Shown here: piece by piece, positions 45,125-55,924 of the stretch | Position numbering within the stretch: the first letter of the stretch is position 1 | Layout: each line of letters begins with the position of its first letter | Assembly: GCA_025449115.1 (NCBI GenBank) | Contig: JAHLKC010000022.1 | Span: 124,001-188,000 of the forward strand | Length of the DNA: 64,000 nucleotides | Origin: Chytridium lagenaria | Taxonomy: Eukaryota > Chytridiomycota > Chytridiomycetes > Chytridiales > Chytridiaceae | Direction of reading: 5' to 3' | The notes under the pieces: model-generated | The model's input: the letters and a program-made list of their open reading frames with translations, nothing else | The model's database searches: none | Told to the model about the DNA's origin: nothing | Program-made: the position numbers and the translations under genes

Positions 45125-48100
45125 GGGAGGCGGAGTAATGTGGTGGAGAGGTAAGAAATTTACAAATTCCCGAAACTTAGTCTTCCCAAGGACTTTGGTG
45201 AGGCCATCCGCTGGCATCATCAAGCCAGGGCAGTGCTCAAGGCGGAAAGCCCCCCGATTGATTTGTTGACGAACAAAGTTGTAGCGCGACGCAAGGTGCT
45301 TGGTTCTTTTGGTGAGTATGTTGTTGTTTGCAATGGCCATAGTGCTCTTGTTGTCAACGTAGAGGGCCAGGTCGGATGTCGGTAATCCCATATCGGAGAG
45401 GATTTGAAGTAACCAGGTGGCTTCTTTAGCAACGTCGTCAAGGGCATAGAGTTCCGCCGCGGTGGTCGAGGTCGAGACGTCGCGTTGTTGCTTGGAGCGC
45501 CACGATACGGGGCCGCTTGAGGCTTGAAACAGGCAGCCAGTAGTGGCACGGGAGGTGAGGTAGTCACTGTAGTTGGCGTCAGAGAATCCCGCGAGTTGGA
45601 GGGGGTTGGAGGCTTGCGGGGTCGCGGTAGGGGCGTTGTAGGTGATGCCAGTGGTGCTGGTGCCGCGGAGGTAGTGGAGGACACGGATACCAGCATCCCA
45701 AGCATAGCGGTTGGGGGCTTGAAGGACTCGGCTGAGGAGGCTGACGGCGTGGGTGATGTCAGGGCGGGTGCCTACAGAAAGGTACTGCATGCTCCCAATG
45801 AGGGCTCGGTAGTCTTTATGGGTGAGGTAGTATTGGTCGGCGGGGGTGGGGGGGTCATAAGAAAGGAAAGATTAAACAAGGGGTCCATGGGGTGGTGTGA
45901 ATGGTGTGATCAGAAGGGGAAAGGAAACGATCAAGAACAGTAGTGGTGTATTGGGTTTGGTCAAGGGAGATACATGAGGGGGAAGTGGTGATATGGAGGC
46001 TTAGGAAGGAACGGCAGTCGGTTTTAAAATCAGTAACGAGGTAGACAGCGGCAATGTACGTGATTATGGCGTCCATATGGGACTTGAGGATGGGGTCATG
46101 GGCGAAGAGGATGTCGTCAACGTGGAGAAAGGCGTAGATGGTATAGGTGATGGCGTCGATGGTTTCTTGGTAGACATACAGGCAGTTGTCGGCGGGGCTG
46201 GGGATAAAGCCTTGAGCTTGGAGGGTGGAGTCGGCGTCCCGGTGCCAGAGCCGAGGGCCTTGGCGACAGCCGTTAATCGCTTTGAGGACTTGCATGACGA
46301 GACCGGCGTTTTCAGGGCGTTGCCAGCCGATGGGAATCTTGAGGTACATTTCAGTGTCGATGTCGGAGTTCAGGAAGGCGCTTAACAAAGTCGATCTTGC
46401 GTAGGGTCATGGTGCGGGAAGCCGCGGCGGCGATGAGGCATCTGAGGGTGGCGAGGCTCCCTGTGGGGGCCCAAGTCTCATGGTAGTCGATTCCAGCGAT
46501 CTGTCGGAAACCTTGGAGGACAAGGCGGGCCTTGCGTTGGTCGATCTTGCCGTCTATGTCGTACTTGATAACCAGGTTGAGTCTTGAGGTGATGGCCTTG
46601 CGACCTGCGGGTAGGGTGACGAGGGTGAAAGTGCTTTTGCCGAGGTGTGCTTGGAGTTCTTTTTCAATGGCGGCAAGCCATAGTTCAGCGTCAGGTCCTT
46701 GAAGGGCTTCTTGTACAGTACGAGGGCCGGCTTGGGTGAGGTAGGGGGGTGGCTGTGGGGTGGGGCTTATTCCCATATTTCAATGGGGAATGTGGGGTGA
46801 GGGGAGGTTGGGGTCGGTTCGTGTGAAGGGAAGGGGGGTTGTAGGGGGGTGAGGGGTTTGGGGAGGATGGGGGTGGTGGGGGATCAGTTGGTGCGGGGTA
46901 AGTGGGGTCGGGTGGGGGGAGTTGAGGTGTAGGGAGGCGTGAAGTGCAGGGTTGATGTCGGTTGGTGCGGGTGGAGGGATGGTATGGGGCCGGCTAGGTG
47001 GTTGGGATGAGGATTGGGAGGTGGGTACTTGAGGCGTGGTCCAGGATCGAATGAGGCGGGGTTGAGGTTGTAGGAGTGTGGGCGGAGGTATGGAGGAGCG
47101 GAGGTTGTATCTTGTGCTTAGAGATGGTCCAGGGGTGATGTTGACGGTGGGGTGTCGGGGGTGGGCGTGGTCGGGGTGGGAGGTGGTGGGAGGGTTCCTG
47201 GGAGGGTTGGTGACATGTCGAACTGGCGGATGAGGTCAGTGTGTTGGGGTCGCGTGGGGAGTGTGGGGAACCAGCGTTGTGCCGAGCTGGGGGGAGGGTA
47301 AAATGTGTCCGTGGTTAATTGGGGGGGTAAGGGCTCGGGGGTGATTGGAGAGAAGGCGGGGGCAACGGGGAAGGGGGGAGCTCGGGGGTGATAGGGGAGG
47401 TGGCGGAGTCAGTAGGGGAGTTCGGGGGTTGTGGGGGGGGGGGGGTGGGGGGACTAGGGGGGTTGGATGGTGGTGGTGAGGTAAAAAGGGGGCGGGCAGG
47501 CGGGGGGTTTGGGGAGAAGGGGTCAGGCATTGGGGTCGGGGGGTCGAGCGTTGTGGCTGGGCTGGGTGGTGAGGCGGGTTGCTGGAGGTTTGCGGGGGAG
47601 GCTGTGGGTGTCGAGGGGGGTAAGGTGGGTGGGGGCAATCGGATAGAGGATGGTGGGTTGGCTAATGGGAGGGGTGATTATGTTGTAGAGGGTGTCATGG
47701 TGGGGCTGGGTGCACTCGGGGGAAGGGGTAAACTGGGTGGTGGGGTGTCGGTGTCAGTGTCGGCGATGGTGTGGGTCTCAGCATATGTCATGGGGTTTGG
47801 GTCGTGGGTGGGGTCGAATTCTGTTTCAAGGAACGTAACATGACGGCTGGTAACAATCTTGTATCCAGGGGCGTTGTGTGGGGTGAGAAATGAGGATCCG
47901 ATAGCTTTTCATCATGGTCTTCATCCAGAAGGCGGCGTCACTGTAGCCTATGAACTGGCCGCGGAGTGCTGTGGGGTCGAGCTTGTCGGCGCGATTTTTC
48001 TTGAGGATATGGGGGAAAGCGAGGCAGCCGAAGGTGCGGAGATGGGATGCGTCGGGGACAGTGCCATAGAAGAGTAGTAGGGGGTGTGGCCGTTTGTGGT

Positions 48101-48930
48101 GGAGTGAACTGATCGGTTCCAGGTGTAGATCATAGTGAGGACGGCGTCGACCCAAAAGGCTTTAGGGAGCGAGGCAAGGACGAGCATACTGCGGACACTG
48201 TTGAGCACAGTTCTAAAGAAACGTTCAATGGTCCCGTTAGAGCCGTGGTCTGCGGTGTCTGCAAATGCTCTCTCGATGCCGAGGTCGAGGCAGGCCGAGG
48301 CAAGGCCTTTACGTATGTTTTCTCCAGCACGGTCGAGGCGGAAACGTTTGATGGGTCGACCCGTCTGGCGTTCATGCCAGGCCTGGTATTGTCGGACGAA
48401 CGTTGGGAGGTCGCTTTTCTTCTGGATTGGGATGGCAGTGGCGTAGTGGGTGGTGATGTCGATAATGCCGACGACGTATTGAGCACCTGTAAGTGATTTA
48501 GTAGTCATAACCAGTATATCTAACGAAATGCTGTCAGTGTGTTTATCATCGAGGGGGGAGCGGGTTAGGGAGGGGAAGGGTTGGTGGGTGTCTTTGCCTT
48601 CGATGCAGGGAATGCAGGCCGCTGTGGGGGTGGTGCGGGTGGGGAGGGGGAATCCACGGGTGGCGGCGCAGGTTTTGATGAGGTCAGGGTAATTGAGGTG
48701 GTGAAAGCGACAGTGCCATCGCTCAAGCATGTTCCTGGGGTCGGGGTTTGTGGAGAGGTAGGTGGCGTAGGGGGAAAGTGGCGGGGTGCGGGTGACGGTG
48801 GTCGGTTTGGGAGTATGGGTGCGGAGGGTGTATAGGTTTCCGTTACGAGGGGCGTGAAAAAGGGGTAGGGCGGTGTGGGGTGGGTGAGGGTTGGCGGCGA
48901 AGGCGGGCTGAGGTTCGTCCGTGGCTTTGT
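45119..48930 (-). pseudogene. copia pol: integrase, reverse transcriptase and RNase H (frameshifted)
   Basis: The integrase starts with a zinc-binding segment (HCRFHHLNYPDLIK...CIPCIEGK, about 48600-48730). Its core has Asp in SLDILVM, Asp in RFRLDRAGE and Glu in GTIERFF (about 48190-48530), and the FGCLAFPHILKK region follows. A long Pro-rich linker (46.8-47.7 kb) leads to the RT (KARLVLQGFRQIAGIDYHETWAP; HVDDI catalytic pair at about 46110). The RNase H has GFSDANYSD, STTAAELYAL and YVDNKST. Frame changes occur at about 48075, 46385 (one extra A after DFV) and 45857. The RNase H frame ends at 45119. Confidence 0.88.
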
Positions 48931-48931
48931 C

Positions 48932-49561
48932 CTAGGCGGGGGCATATTTGGTGAGGGCTGCTTCAAGTGCGGTCCAGTCGTTCTTATTATTGTCGATGGC
49001 GGTGAACATGGTCTTGAGGACGGCTGGGTCAAGGCCGTCCACGAAGGCAGCGGCAACGTCGTCCGTGGTGATAGTTTTGATGCCGGCGGTGGTGATGTCG
49101 GTGACAATACGGCGGGCTTCATTCAGGTATGAGGCGAGTGTACGGCCGTTCTGCATAAGGCGGAGGACTTCTTTGCGGAGGGTCGCCGCGAGGTGGGAAG
49201 TGTCCAGGGAGGCAGAGAGCTGGAGTGCCTTCCATCCATCGAGGGGTGTGCCAGTAGTACCAATAGCCTTGGACGCGTAGATGCCATAGGTTTCCGAGTC
49301 GGTCCATGCAGCGACGTGGCCGTTGATGAAAAGCTGTTCCAACGTTCGCGTCTTGGAAGCCGTCGCGTCCTTGGGGTCAACAGCGGGTAGGCCTTCGCGG
49401 AGGTGCTTGCTGATCGGGACCGTGTCGTATTCCTTGGAGGATGCAGCAGCTTCACCATCAAGGTGCGTAGTGAACTGCATCATCCACGTGCGCGTAAGGG
49501 ACGGGTTCTTGATGGAGGTGCTAGTCAGGCGAGTGATGGTGGGTTTGTTGAGGTAGGCCAT
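48932..49561 (-). CDS. copia Gag-like protein
   Basis: A 209-residue frame from MAYLNKPTITRL to ALTKYAPA. It has capsid-like helices (WKALQLSASLDTSHLAATLRKEVLRLM, TLASYLNEARRIVTDI) typical of copia gag. It has no CCHC knuckle. The frame ends in TAG, and the same frame continues open into the region just before integrase, so gag and pol are separated by one in-frame stop and lack the protease that normally lies between them. Confidence 0.8.
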   Translation of the reverse strand: MAYLNKPTITRLTSTSIKNPSLTRTWMMQFTTHLDGEAAASSKEYDTVPISKHLREGLPAVDPKDATASKTRTLEQLFINGHVAAWTDSETYGIYASKAIGTTGTPLDGWKALQLSASLDTSHLAATLRKEVLRLMQNGRTLASYLNEARRIVTDITTAGIKTITTDDVAAAFVDGLDPAVLKTMFTAIDNNKNDWTALEAALTKYAPA

Positions 49562-49840
49562 TTTTCTTTCTTTGGGGATTGTCAGGAGTGAGTTTTTCTT
49601 GTATTGGGTTTTGGGGTGTGGCTTTCTTGGGTTATGTGAGGAGGGGTGTTGCAGGGTGTAGGGAAAGGGAGAGAGATTTGTTCTTGGTGTTGGGCAGGGT
49701 GGTGAGCGGTGCGGTGATCAGGGCGGTGTGCAGGGCGGTGAGCAGGGCGTTGGGTAGGGTGGTGCGTTGGGCAGGGCGTTTGGTAGTTTAGGCTGTTGCG
49801 TTGGTGTGTTGGGTAGTTGGATGTCGAGCGACTCTTAATC

Positions 49841-49938
49841 TGTGAGAATAAGTGAAGAAAAAGTTAATATTTATTATTCAGAATAAACTATGAGCTTTTT
49901 ATAAGTCTTGATAGCGTAACATAGCACAAAGGCTAACA
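49841..49938 (-). repeat. 98-bp LTR (5' LTR of the copia element)
   Basis: Pairs with 44896-44993. The inner side on the minus strand reads GATTAAGAGTCGCTCG; it does not begin TGG, so a standard primer site complementary to a tRNA 3' end is not obvious. Confidence 0.9.
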
Positions 49939-49943
49939 CAAAA

Positions 49944-50640
49944 TAATGTTGGTGTAACCAGAAATTTCTGATTTTTGCTAAGTTCTTTTAACTATGAAAT
50001 TAATGCAGATAATATGATTTCCTCACTTACATCAACATACCCTTGCAAAACTACAACCCTTAGTTCGGTGGATATCACCGAGGTTGATGACTATTTTGCA
50101 ACGGTAGTTAGTGTAAGTTGGGCCCAAATCATAATACGTGATGTAGTTAAGTAGCAGAGATGATTAGCGTGTCTTTAGAAAACTCACGCCAAATGGCGTG
50201 AAAATTTTCGTCTAACCAAATCAATAAACATTTAAACATGACGACTTAAGTAAAGCAGTTTATTAAATTGGTTGCGTATGAACAGGATTTAACAACAGTG
50301 TCCTTTAGTCGAGGCTTGGTCAGCTGTATCCCACCTCTGGTGCTCTCCGACCCGATGATCAGGCGCTAACGGCAGGCAATGAGTGAGGTTACCCTGTTCT
50401 AAGCTCTGAGAGGCAAACAAGATCCCATGTTCCAAAAGGTGCCATAGTAGGGTGGCATGGAGACTTATAGCCATTGCCTGGAGACGATCTGGTGCTGATG
50501 TTGGTTTAGAAGCAAGGTAAGTCAATAATGAAGATACTAAAACATTCCCTTCTCCCTTAAATAAGCAGAATCTCGCGATCACTCACCCACACCATCGCCA
50601 AACAACATTAACATCACTTAGATTCAGGAGTACATCCTGT
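49944..50640. other. Gene-free stretch between copia and the family II repeat
   Basis: No gene or clear repeat boundary seen. A frame at 50289-50582 has no recognised domain. Confidence 0.4.
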
Positions 50641-51400
50641 CCCTAGGTGCTCTGTGGACTTGCTCTGCTGGAGCAACTCCTTTACTCTTCTCCCCTACCC
50701 CCTAGTCGAAGCTAGGTAAGGATGGATGGTTCAAGAGAACATCACAACCTGGCGTCCTAGAACGCGCCGTAGGGGAGCCACTCTCTGCCATGCTTCAATC
50801 ACCTTTTCACCAGTTGTATGTGCACTTCCTTTCCTGCCTACGTTGCAAAGCAGGGCATGCAGCATCTGCTCACTGCATCAACTGCAACATCATTGGGGAC
50901 ATAGGAAGGAGTGATGGCTAGCCCATCATGCCGTGATCCTGCCATCAATGGATAGGGATCAGAACTGGGCTACATCTGTGGAGGCGAAAATACTGGGATT
51001 GAACCAGCTCCAAATGCCTTTGTTCCCTGGCTTCAGCCCAGTAAGCTGACTGCTAGAGGAATAGCCTGGTGGCGACAGCAGAGGGGTAGGCAGGCATTCC
51101 CTGAGTATATTAATTGTGTTTGGCAAGGGGGCTCATGGGCAAGAGAGCCCCAGAGGAGGCTCAAATCTCAAAGAGCAGAAATGAAGGTCAACAATCCATC
51201 CATTAACGTAATGCATGAAATGGAAACACTTATACAACCCAAAAAGAAACAAAACACAGAGCACACAGCTTTACAACGCGGATACCTCGAAACACCTGTA
51301 AAGTCTATGTCACCTCCTTCAGTTTAAAAACCCTATAGCATAAGAGAATAGAATAGAGGATTTTGTGTATTTATACTTGGACCGCGTAACTTGCGTCCAT
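50640..51400 (-). repeat. Unclassified dispersed repeat (family II), inverted copy
   Basis: Matches 24000-24600 in the opposite orientation, including GCCCCAGAGGAGGCTC, the CCATTAACGTAATGCATGAA stretch and the ATAGAGGATTTTGTGTATTT end. Confidence 0.65.
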
Positions 51401-51835
51401 TTGTTGAATCTCTGTTGTATCGTTATAATAATTCAGTAAACTCTTATCGCGATTCATGATGTTCATCCGTCAAACATGTTCACCCGACTGAACCAAAGAG
51501 ACAACCTTTATGTCACACGTTAAAGATCTATATTCACGTTTAACTCTTATTTAACATGATCACATATCAGCTTTAACGCTGTAGCAAAACTCAACTTGTT
51601 ATTGTGGTACGCCAAATGACTAAGAGTTGCAGTTTTGCTACGTTGCGGAATGCTGATAGATCAAGTTAACTCCAAAAGATCTCAGCTCCAAGCACGCGTG
51701 ATTATGTTCCGCACATAAGGTCTTTACACCTTATCATTTATTGTCATTACACCCAGGGTCCCGCACCCTTGAGTCAGCGCGTCAGGGTCCCGCTTCCCAG
51801 GTCCTGCACCCTGGGGACGTTGCTCCAAGCACCAT

Positions 51836-52784
51836 TGTGAAGTTCTCTCTATGGCCCCCTCTGCTAAGCCCCGGCATACAGAGGTAGAGAACCACATAAT
51901 AGGTGACAAGACTAGCGTCTAGGAGGTACTCCTAGATCAAGAGTCAAGCCCTATTCTGCCTTTAGTGACAGCGGGGATTTAAGTTGCTGTGGTTCTGCTC
52001 TAAAACTAATCATATGAAAGAAAGGAAGGAAAAAGGAAGGAAAAAGGTACTCAGGCGGAGATCCAACGCGCCAGAGTGGAAGGGTCATCAAGGAGGGAGT
52101 CCATCCCGCCCTAGTAGTGTACAAGGCCTCGTAATCGCCGCAATAAGCCGTTTTAACATGTTCTCATCTGATCTCTTCTACCTAAGGCCCTGCTCATGCC
52201 GCACTCCCACTCACAGGCAACTAGATAGCCAGTCATCGCAATCAAGAAAAGAACAGAGGTGGTTATACTACCCAAACCTTCGAAGGAATCATGCCACAGA
52301 GGCGTCTATCCAGGGCTCAGGCCTTCTTAGACTCAAGTGTCTTGGTTCAAGGTGTAGTCTCCCCCAGCGGCGTAATCCCCGAGCGCCCGCAGGTACAACT
52401 AAATAACACAATATTGAATAACAGAAGAATGAAGAAAGCATGGCCCAAGGGCAGCCATGCCTGGATGTATGGGTGGGATCAATCCAGGACTACAGAGGTG
52501 CACGTAAATCTATTCAACTTTCTACAAAAAAAAAAAAATACATAAAGGGGAATCAAATAACAACAACAGGCATCTCGACCAACGTGGTAGCATGTCATAA
52601 GTTGGCATACCACGTCGACCGCCCTTCCTTCTATAAAAACCTCTCTCGTATCTATGGGGAAAAACTATGAAAAACCCCGAGAGGGAAAAGAATGGAACGG
52701 GAACAACAAAATAAGAATAAGGGCACGACGTCTATATAAGCGACGCATTCATGCCTCTCGGTGAGGTTATCCAATAATCTCACA
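51836..52784 (+). mobile_element. LTR-like element (family I), copy e
   Basis: TGTGAAGTTCTCTC...AATAATCTCACA, 949 bp, with the 4-bp direct repeat CCAT (51832-51835 and 52785-52788). It has a TATATAAG motif about 50 bp from its right end. Highly similar to copy c. Confidence 0.85.
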
Positions 52785-53218
52785 CCATGAATCACCTCCC
52801 CAGGGTCCTGAACTCTGGGGCGTCTCTCCGGTGTCTATCGCACCCTGGGATAGACCCTTCGGCAGACCCCCGGGCTCTTACACATGTTTATCATGTGAAA
52901 GGACATATGTCAGCATATGTCACAGCCACTGTGAGAAGCGACAGAAGCTGAGAAGCCATCAAAAGGCGTTATGTGGAAATGTCCCATCAATTCTCAGCAT
53001 CTGAGTGAGAAGTGCACTTTAAGTTCCCAGAGGACTTTTATTGAAAATGACTATAAAAAGGGATCACTTTCCCCCTCCAAGTGGGAAGTATCAGTCCAAT
53101 CCTATACTCTCTGCAATATCTATCGCGTATTCTCTCTAAACGTTAACATCATTTACGTAAAGAAATAGGAATCACTTTCGTACTTAAAGTGAAGGTGTGA
53201 AGTGAAAAACCACTAGAA

Positions 53219-53640
53219 CGACCAGGACCTGAGGAGACCTCGTAATACTCCTTGAAATGAAGTAGAAGTATATCAAAAGGTGGGCCTGTCCAGTCCAGTA
53301 ACAGAAAGGAATCCTTTGACATTGATCCTCGCTGATTTGTAAAGGCCAAACAACGGCATCGTATTGGGATCTGCCGAGTCATTCACAGTCAGGTACATAC
53401 GGTTCAAGGTTGAGAAGTAACTTTCTTCCAGAACGACGGCAAGCTGTGCAATTCATGCACAGCATCAAAGCACATCGTCTAGCGAAACCATCTTGGTTAA
53501 TGATTTAACCCTCTATATATCCAGGGTTTTGGAAGCATACCTTTGCTAAATGGTGTGTCAAACGGTTTTGTCAAATGGTTCACTAAACAGCTCACCATAA
53601 ATTTATGCAAAATTTAAAACTCGTGGTTTGGAAGCGTTCC
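53219..53640 (-). mobile_element. Right end of an old Harbinger-type element (transposase 5' relic)
   Basis: Ends GGAAGCGTTCC (53630-53640) followed by ATT. The minus-strand frame at 53149-53382 reads LDWTGPPFDILLLHFKEYYEVSSGPGR, which aligns with the transposase N-terminus of the intact element (TGFDRPTFDMLLEHFSRHYIVCSGP). It is probably the other end of the element starting at 42404. Confidence 0.65.
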
Positions 53641-53663
53641 ATTTTTGCGTCAAGTTAAAATGA

Positions 53664-53860
53664 ACTCGGTATGTAAACCAAGAAGGGACGCTCGGTAGGC
53701 GTCCATGTCCCATAATTCGGCACCACAAATACGGGTTGCCTTTAAAAAGAAGGAGGAGTAAGCAACAATTGATATTTGAAAGAAGGAGATAAGGGACTTA
53801 CTTTCAAAAATTATAACAATGTGAGGAACGTGGTCGAACATCTTCCACACATATTTTACG
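53664..53860 (-). pseudogene. PAN-TM-SAM family fragment H (SAM exons only)
   Basis: Minus strand: VPHIVIIFE ending at a GTAAGT donor, an intron, then GAELWDMDAYRASLLGLHT. This is both halves of the SAM domain without the rest of the gene. It lies in the right arm of the inverted duplication; the left arm keeps only the first half. Confidence 0.75.
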
Positions 53861-54175
53861 AGGAAAAAAGGAACTCCAATTTACCAAACAGGTGGGGATG
53901 AGCAGGTTCTTCTGGAGTCTAAAGATAATTGGAACTTACAACATGGTGAGGGTTGCGCTCGACGTCGTGTTGCTGTTTGCATTCCGGAAGAAAAGTTACA
54001 ACATGATGGCATTGGAACGCTTCCAAAACCCCAATTTTGAGAAATTTTGGGGTTGCTAAATTTGTTTGCAAACGATGTTGCAAACATTGCCGAGACGAAA
54101 AAATCGTCTCGGCAACCGTTTCGTTTGCAAACGTTTGTAAAACACGATTGTTGCAAACTTTTCAAACCTTCGACC

Positions 54176-55851
54176 ATGTCCAGCACTCCAACTCAGGACG
54201 TCCCATCACCATCAGGGGTTAACTCCCCCATCATTACTAGTGCCGCTGCTGCATCTACAAAGCAGAAAAAGAGGGCGGTGGCTCCCCTGAAGGTAGCCAA
54301 GGATCCTTCAATTAAAGACTTCCAAGGCAAAGGGAGCCAACTTTTCTTTAGCCGAAAGCAAAGGTAAGATGTCCTCTAGTACTTCTCATTTAAAGCCATA
54401 AGCTGAAATGTTTTACATTCTATTAGAGTTGATACAAATAGTTAAGAACGAGTTGCCGAAGGGCCAAATGGGGTGGATGAAAGTGGCTTCCGTCTTCAAC
54501 CGTCGTCACAGCAGCGATCGTCAACGCGAATGGGACGCTTTACGAAATCGGTTCATGTCCATCAGGAACACTACCCGCAAGCTTACGGCGAACATCACAC
54601 AGGAACTGAGGGATGAAGCCAACGAAGTTTCGAAGATTCTGGAGAAAGATGCTGGTATTGTGACGGGAGGAGGACCAGCACCACTTACTGAAGATGAGGA
54701 AGGAAGTAAGTTAATACAAAGACTTTAATGTTAACCATGTTAGGATTACTGCCAATTATTGAAAACATGCTTCCTGTCTCAGAACGTGAATGGAACGAGG
54801 TTGCAGCTGAATTCAATGACGGCCTCCCAATCGAGGATCATCGCAGTGCGGAGTTGATCAAGAGCCACTTCGATTCACTTCACTCTGTACGAAAGCCAAC
54901 AGGGGATCCCGATTGTCCCGCAAACGTTCGATGGTGCAAGCGAATCAACCGACAAATTCAAGAAAGAGTTAGTGGCGGAGACGGGCCACCCGACGACAAT
55001 GAGTCCGAACAAGAGGAAGATGAAGATGTTTTTGAGAACGCCGCGCCGCATGACGGTATTGTTGGGGAAGACGTGGATGATGAAGATTGGGATGCGGTGG
55101 ATGAAGTAGGCTTGGAGCAGGATGTAGACTTTGACGAAAATGGGTTGGCGGGAAGGATCGAAAGCCAAAAGGAAAACATGGATTTGGCCGGGAAGAAAAG
55201 CGGTCGGCCTGGGACCCCAAACATTCGCGACGTGAATATACCTCTGAATAATGATCATCAAACGCCAGTGAGGGGGAGAGAACCGAACGATGTAGAGAAA
55301 GTTGGACGACAGCAATAAGAAGATTCTCTCCTCGCCAACGTTTTCTGTGGCAACTAGACTGGGGGCGCAAGGCATACGACCGAATAACCCCATATCCAAA
55401 GAGGCATCGGACTACAAATCTCAGAAGGCTCAAAAACGTTCGCGAATATCCTCAGCAGTTACCTCAGTTGTTGATTCCACGAGTGCTATTACTGAGTGAG
55501 TTAAGCTTAGGATTTATTGCATAAAATAACTTTTTTTTTTTTTCAAGACTCATTAAGATGAAGGAGGAGCAAGAACAGGAACGGAAGGAAGAGAAGGCCA
55601 TTAGGTTTCACGAACTGGAGTTAAAACGCATGGAAGTCGAGATGCTAAGGTTGCAGGCTGAAGAAAGAGCGGAGGAACGCCGTCTTGAGGAGCAGAGGCG
55701 AAGGGATGAAGCAGATCAAAGGGCTGAAGAGCGTCGGTTAAACGATGAGGTGCGTCGAGATAAGCAAGATCAGTTAATGGCCATGATTTTCGCATCAATT
55801 GCAGGGAAATTGGATATCCCATCATTAAATGTTATGGCCCGAGAAAAATAA
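54176..55851 (+). CDS. Harbinger ORF1: Myb/MADF-like DNA-binding protein
   Basis: Several exons: ATG 54176 (MSSTPTQDVPSP...); a helical DNA-binding-like unit (ELPKGQMGWMKVASVFNRR...WDALRNRFMSIR, about 54430-54560); a second unit (VSEREWNEVAAEFNDG...LIKSHFDSLH, about 54770-54890); an acidic region (about 55000-55140); and a C-terminal coiled coil rich in Glu/Arg (55558-55800), ending MAREK. In this superfamily the Myb-like partner binds the terminal repeats and brings in the transposase. The junction between exon 1 and the next exon does not keep frame in the simplest model, so exon limits are provisional. Confidence 0.75.
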
Positions 55852-55924
55852 ACATAAACATATACATCTATTATCGTTTTTTATGAATATAGTAATATTT
55901 ATTAATTAAAAAACAATACGAATC

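Larger units (their letters stand above)
44896..49938 (-). mobile_element. Ty1/copia-type LTR retrotransposon, defective
   Basis: Two 98-bp LTRs (44896-44993 and 49841-49938), each TGTGAGAATAAG...GGCTAACA, differ at about four positions. The 5-bp target duplication CAAAA lies at 44891-44895 and 49939-49943. On the minus strand the order is gag, integrase, reverse transcriptase, RNase H, which defines the Ty1/copia group. The zinc knuckle and protease are missing between gag and integrase, and there are several single-base frameshifts in pol. It is structurally complete at the ends but could not move on its own. Confidence 0.92.

Noticed and set aside
47388..47843. A glycine-rich frame on the plus strand opposite the copia linker
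   Set aside because: It is the antisense of the Pro-rich linker; composition alone keeps it open.
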